Assembly (NCBI GenBank): GCA_026982215.1
Contig: JALSHN010000392.1
Location: 1-8,165, forward strand
From: Gammaproteobacteria bacterium
Lineage (GTDB): Bacteria > Pseudomonadota > Gammaproteobacteria > S012-40
Length of the DNA stretch: 8,165 nt
Reading direction: 5' to 3'
The notes beneath the pieces are model-generated. The model saw only the letters and a program-made list of their open reading frames with translations, was not told where the DNA came from and ran no database searches. Both the position numbers and the translations under genes were made by a program. Positions 6,569-8,165 of this stretch are shown here, piece after piece. Position 1 is the stretch's first letter. The number at the start of each line of letters is the position of its first letter.

Positions 6569-8165
6569 ATGAAAAGCGTCTATCTGGGAATCGTACTCGC
6601 CCCCTTGATCGGCTCCATCATCGCCGGTCTGTTCGGCAAGAAGATCGGGCGCTCGGGGGCCCATGGAGTGACCATCGCCGGCGTGGCCATCGCCTTCGCG
6701 CTCTCCGCCTACTCCGCCTGGCAGATCTTCACCGGTCAGTGGGGGGTGTTCAACGAGGCCGTCTACACCTGGGCGGTGAGCGATGGTTTCCGTTTCGAGA
6801 TCGGTTTCCTGGTGGATCGCCTCACCGCCCTGATGATGGTGGTGGTGACCTTCGTCTCTTTGATGGTGCACATCTACACCATCGGTTACATGCATGACGA
6901 TCCCGGCTATCAGCGCTTCTTCAGCTACATCTCGCTGTTCACCTTCTCCATGCTGATGCTGGTGATGGCCAACAACTTCATGCAGCTGTTTTTCGGCTGG
7001 GAAGCGGTGGGGTTGGTCTCCTATCTGCTCATCGGTTTCTGGTTCAAGCGTGAGTCGGCCATCTATGCCAATCTCAAGGCCTTCCTGGTCAACCGCGTGG
7101 GGGATTTCGGTTTTCTACTCGGCATCGCCCTGGTGTTGCATTACTTCAACAGCCTGGACTATGCCGACGTGTTCGCGGCCGCACCTCTGCTGCAGGATGT
7201 GCAGATCGACATTCCAGGGGTGGGCTCCTGGTCGCTGATGACCGCCATCTGTATCCTGTTGTTCATCGGGGCGATGGGTAAATCGGCTCAGGTGCCGTTG
7301 CATGTGTGGTTGCCCGACTCCATGGAGGGCCCGACCCCGATCTCCGCACTCATCCACGCCGCCACCATGGTGACCGCCGGTATCTTCATGGTGGCGCGTA
7401 TGTCGCCGTTGTACGAGCTCTCCGAGACCGCGTTGAGCGTGGTGTTGGTGATCGGTGCCATCACCGCCTTTTTCATGGGTCTGCTGGGCATCATCCAGAA
7501 CGACATCAAGCGGGTGGTGGCCTATTCCACCCTCTCCCAGCTCGGCTACATGGTGGTGGCCCTGGGGGCCTCGGCTTATGCCGCCGGTATCTTCCACCTC
7601 ATGACCCACGCCTTCTTCAAGGCCCTGCTGTTCCTCGCCGCCGGTTCGGTGATCATCGCCATGCACCATGAGCAGGATATCCGCAAGATGGGTGGTTTGA
7701 AGAAATACATGCCCATCACCTATTGGACCTTCCTCATCGGTGCCCTTGCCTTGATCGGCTTCCCCGGCCTTTCCGGATTCTTCTCCAAGGACGCCATCAT
7801 CGAGGCGGTGCATGCCTCGGAGATCGCCGGATCCGGTTTTGCCTATGTCTTGGTGTTGTCCGGGGTGTTCATCACCGCCTTCTATACCTTCCGCATGTTC
7901 TTCATCGTCTTCCACGGTGAGTCGCGTTTCGACGATCACACCGCCGCCCATGTCAAGGAGAGCCCGGCGGTGGTCACCGTGCCGTTGGTGTTGCTGGCCG
8001 TACCGTCGGTGTTCGTCGGTGCCTGGGCCATCGGGCCGTTGTTGTTCGGCGATTTCTTCCAGGGTGTGATCTACGTCGCCCCCGAACACGATGTCTTGGC
8101 ACGCCTGGGTGAGGGCTTCCATGGGGTGGTGGGCTTCGTCCTCCATGGCATGATGATGCCCGCCT
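6569..8165 (+). CDS. nuoL: NADH-quinone oxidoreductase subunit L (antiporter-like, 3' partial)
   Basis: NuoL (ND5-type) is the terminal antiporter-like proton channel of the membrane arm. It also carries the long lateral helix, which in full-length proteins lies near the C-terminus. Translating from ATG 6569 gives 532 residues open to the window end; the family is usually 610-680 residues, so the lateral helix and last membrane helix are mostly missing. The protein is hydrophobic throughout. Residues matching E. coli proton-path positions are intact, each shifted by +9 or +1: E145 (FGWEAVGLVSYLLIGFWFK), K238 (GKSAQVPLHVWLPD), H263 (ISALIHAATMVTAG), H343, H347 and K351 (IFHLMTHAFFKALLFLAAGS), and K408 (GFFSKDAI). 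AAGGG at 6553-6557, inside the end of nuoK, is 11 bases before the start. nuoK ends 7 bases upstream. NuoM and NuoN share this fold, but the N-terminus, the FFGWEAVGLVSYL motif and the position after nuoK specify NuoL. Confidence 0.97.
   Translation, partial: MKSVYLGIVLAPLIGSIIAGLFGKKIGRSGAHGVTIAGVAIAFALSAYSAWQIFTGQWGVFNEAVYTWAVSDGFRFEIGFLVDRLTALMMVVVTFVSLMVHIYTIGYMHDDPGYQRFFSYISLFTFSMLMLVMANNFMQLFFGWEAVGLVSYLLIGFWFKRESAIYANLKAFLVNRVGDFGFLLGIALVLHYFNSLDYADVFAAAPLLQDVQIDIPGVGSWSLMTAICILLFIGAMGKSAQVPLHVWLPDSMEGPTPISALIHAATMVTAGIFMVARMSPLYELSETALSVVLVIGAITAFFMGLLGIIQNDIKRVVAYSTLSQLGYMVVALGASAYAAGIFHLMTHAFFKALLFLAAGSVIIAMHHEQDIRKMGGLKKYMPITYWTFLIGALALIGFPGLSGFFSKDAIIEAVHASEIAGSGFAYVLVLSGVFITAFYTFRMFFIVFHGESRFDDHTAAHVKESPAVVTVPLVLLAVPSVFVGAWAIGPLLFGDFFQGVIYVAPEHDVLARLGEGFHGVVGFVLHGMMMPA

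Noticed and set aside
7115..8146. 343-codon open frame on the minus strand opposite nuoL
   Set aside because: The translation is a low-complexity His/Gly/Glu/Asp-rich sequence typical of the reverse complement of hydrophobic membrane-protein genes; the plus strand is unambiguous nuoL.
1..8165. A novel accessory or defence system hidden in the window
   Set aside because: Every stretch longer than 36 bases belongs to a recognised complex I gene in canonical order with intact key residues. I saw no inserted gene, direct repeats, mobile element ends or RNA gene.

Overview
The window is one uninterrupted stretch of a bacterial respiratory complex I (type I NADH:quinone oxidoreductase, NDH-1) operon. 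All genes are on the + strand in the order nuoE(partial)-nuoF-nuoG-nuoH-nuoI-nuoJ-nuoK-nuoL(partial). The window opens inside nuoE and closes inside nuoL, so nuoA-D presumably lie to the left and nuoM-nuoN to the right, by analogy with the usual nuo order. I see no RNA genes, mobile elements, CRISPR arrays, promoters, terminators or long repeats, and no gene-free stretch longer than 36 bases.

The sequence is GC-rich with strong G/C preference at third codon positions. The protein sequences look proteobacterial, most like sulfur-oxidising or Chromatiales-type Gammaproteobacteria. That placement rests on remembered family resemblance and is only moderately certain. NuoG is of the shorter type (772 residues) without the extra N7 iron-sulfur site, unlike the roughly 908-residue enterobacterial protein.

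Layout: positions 1-4033 encode the NADH-oxidising peripheral module. NuoE carries a 2Fe-2S centre, NuoF carries FMN, the NADH site and a 4Fe-4S centre, and NuoG carries one 2Fe-2S and two 4Fe-4S centres. Positions 4052-5110 encode NuoH, the membrane subunit next to the quinone chamber. Positions 5136-5627 encode NuoI, with two 4Fe-4S clusters that pass electrons towards quinone. Positions 5646-8165 encode the proton-pumping membrane subunits NuoJ, NuoK and the antiporter-like NuoL.

Together these subunits oxidise NADH at NuoF, pass electrons through the clusters of NuoE/F/G/I to quinone near NuoH (with NuoB/D, outside the window), and couple that to proton translocation through NuoH/J/K/L (and M/N). 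Every iron-sulfur ligand and charged membrane residue I checked is present, apart from the N7 site, so the operon looks functional. Genes are 7 to 36 bases apart, which suggests a single transcript. I found no previously undescribed system here. The findings are modest observations on a conserved housekeeping operon.
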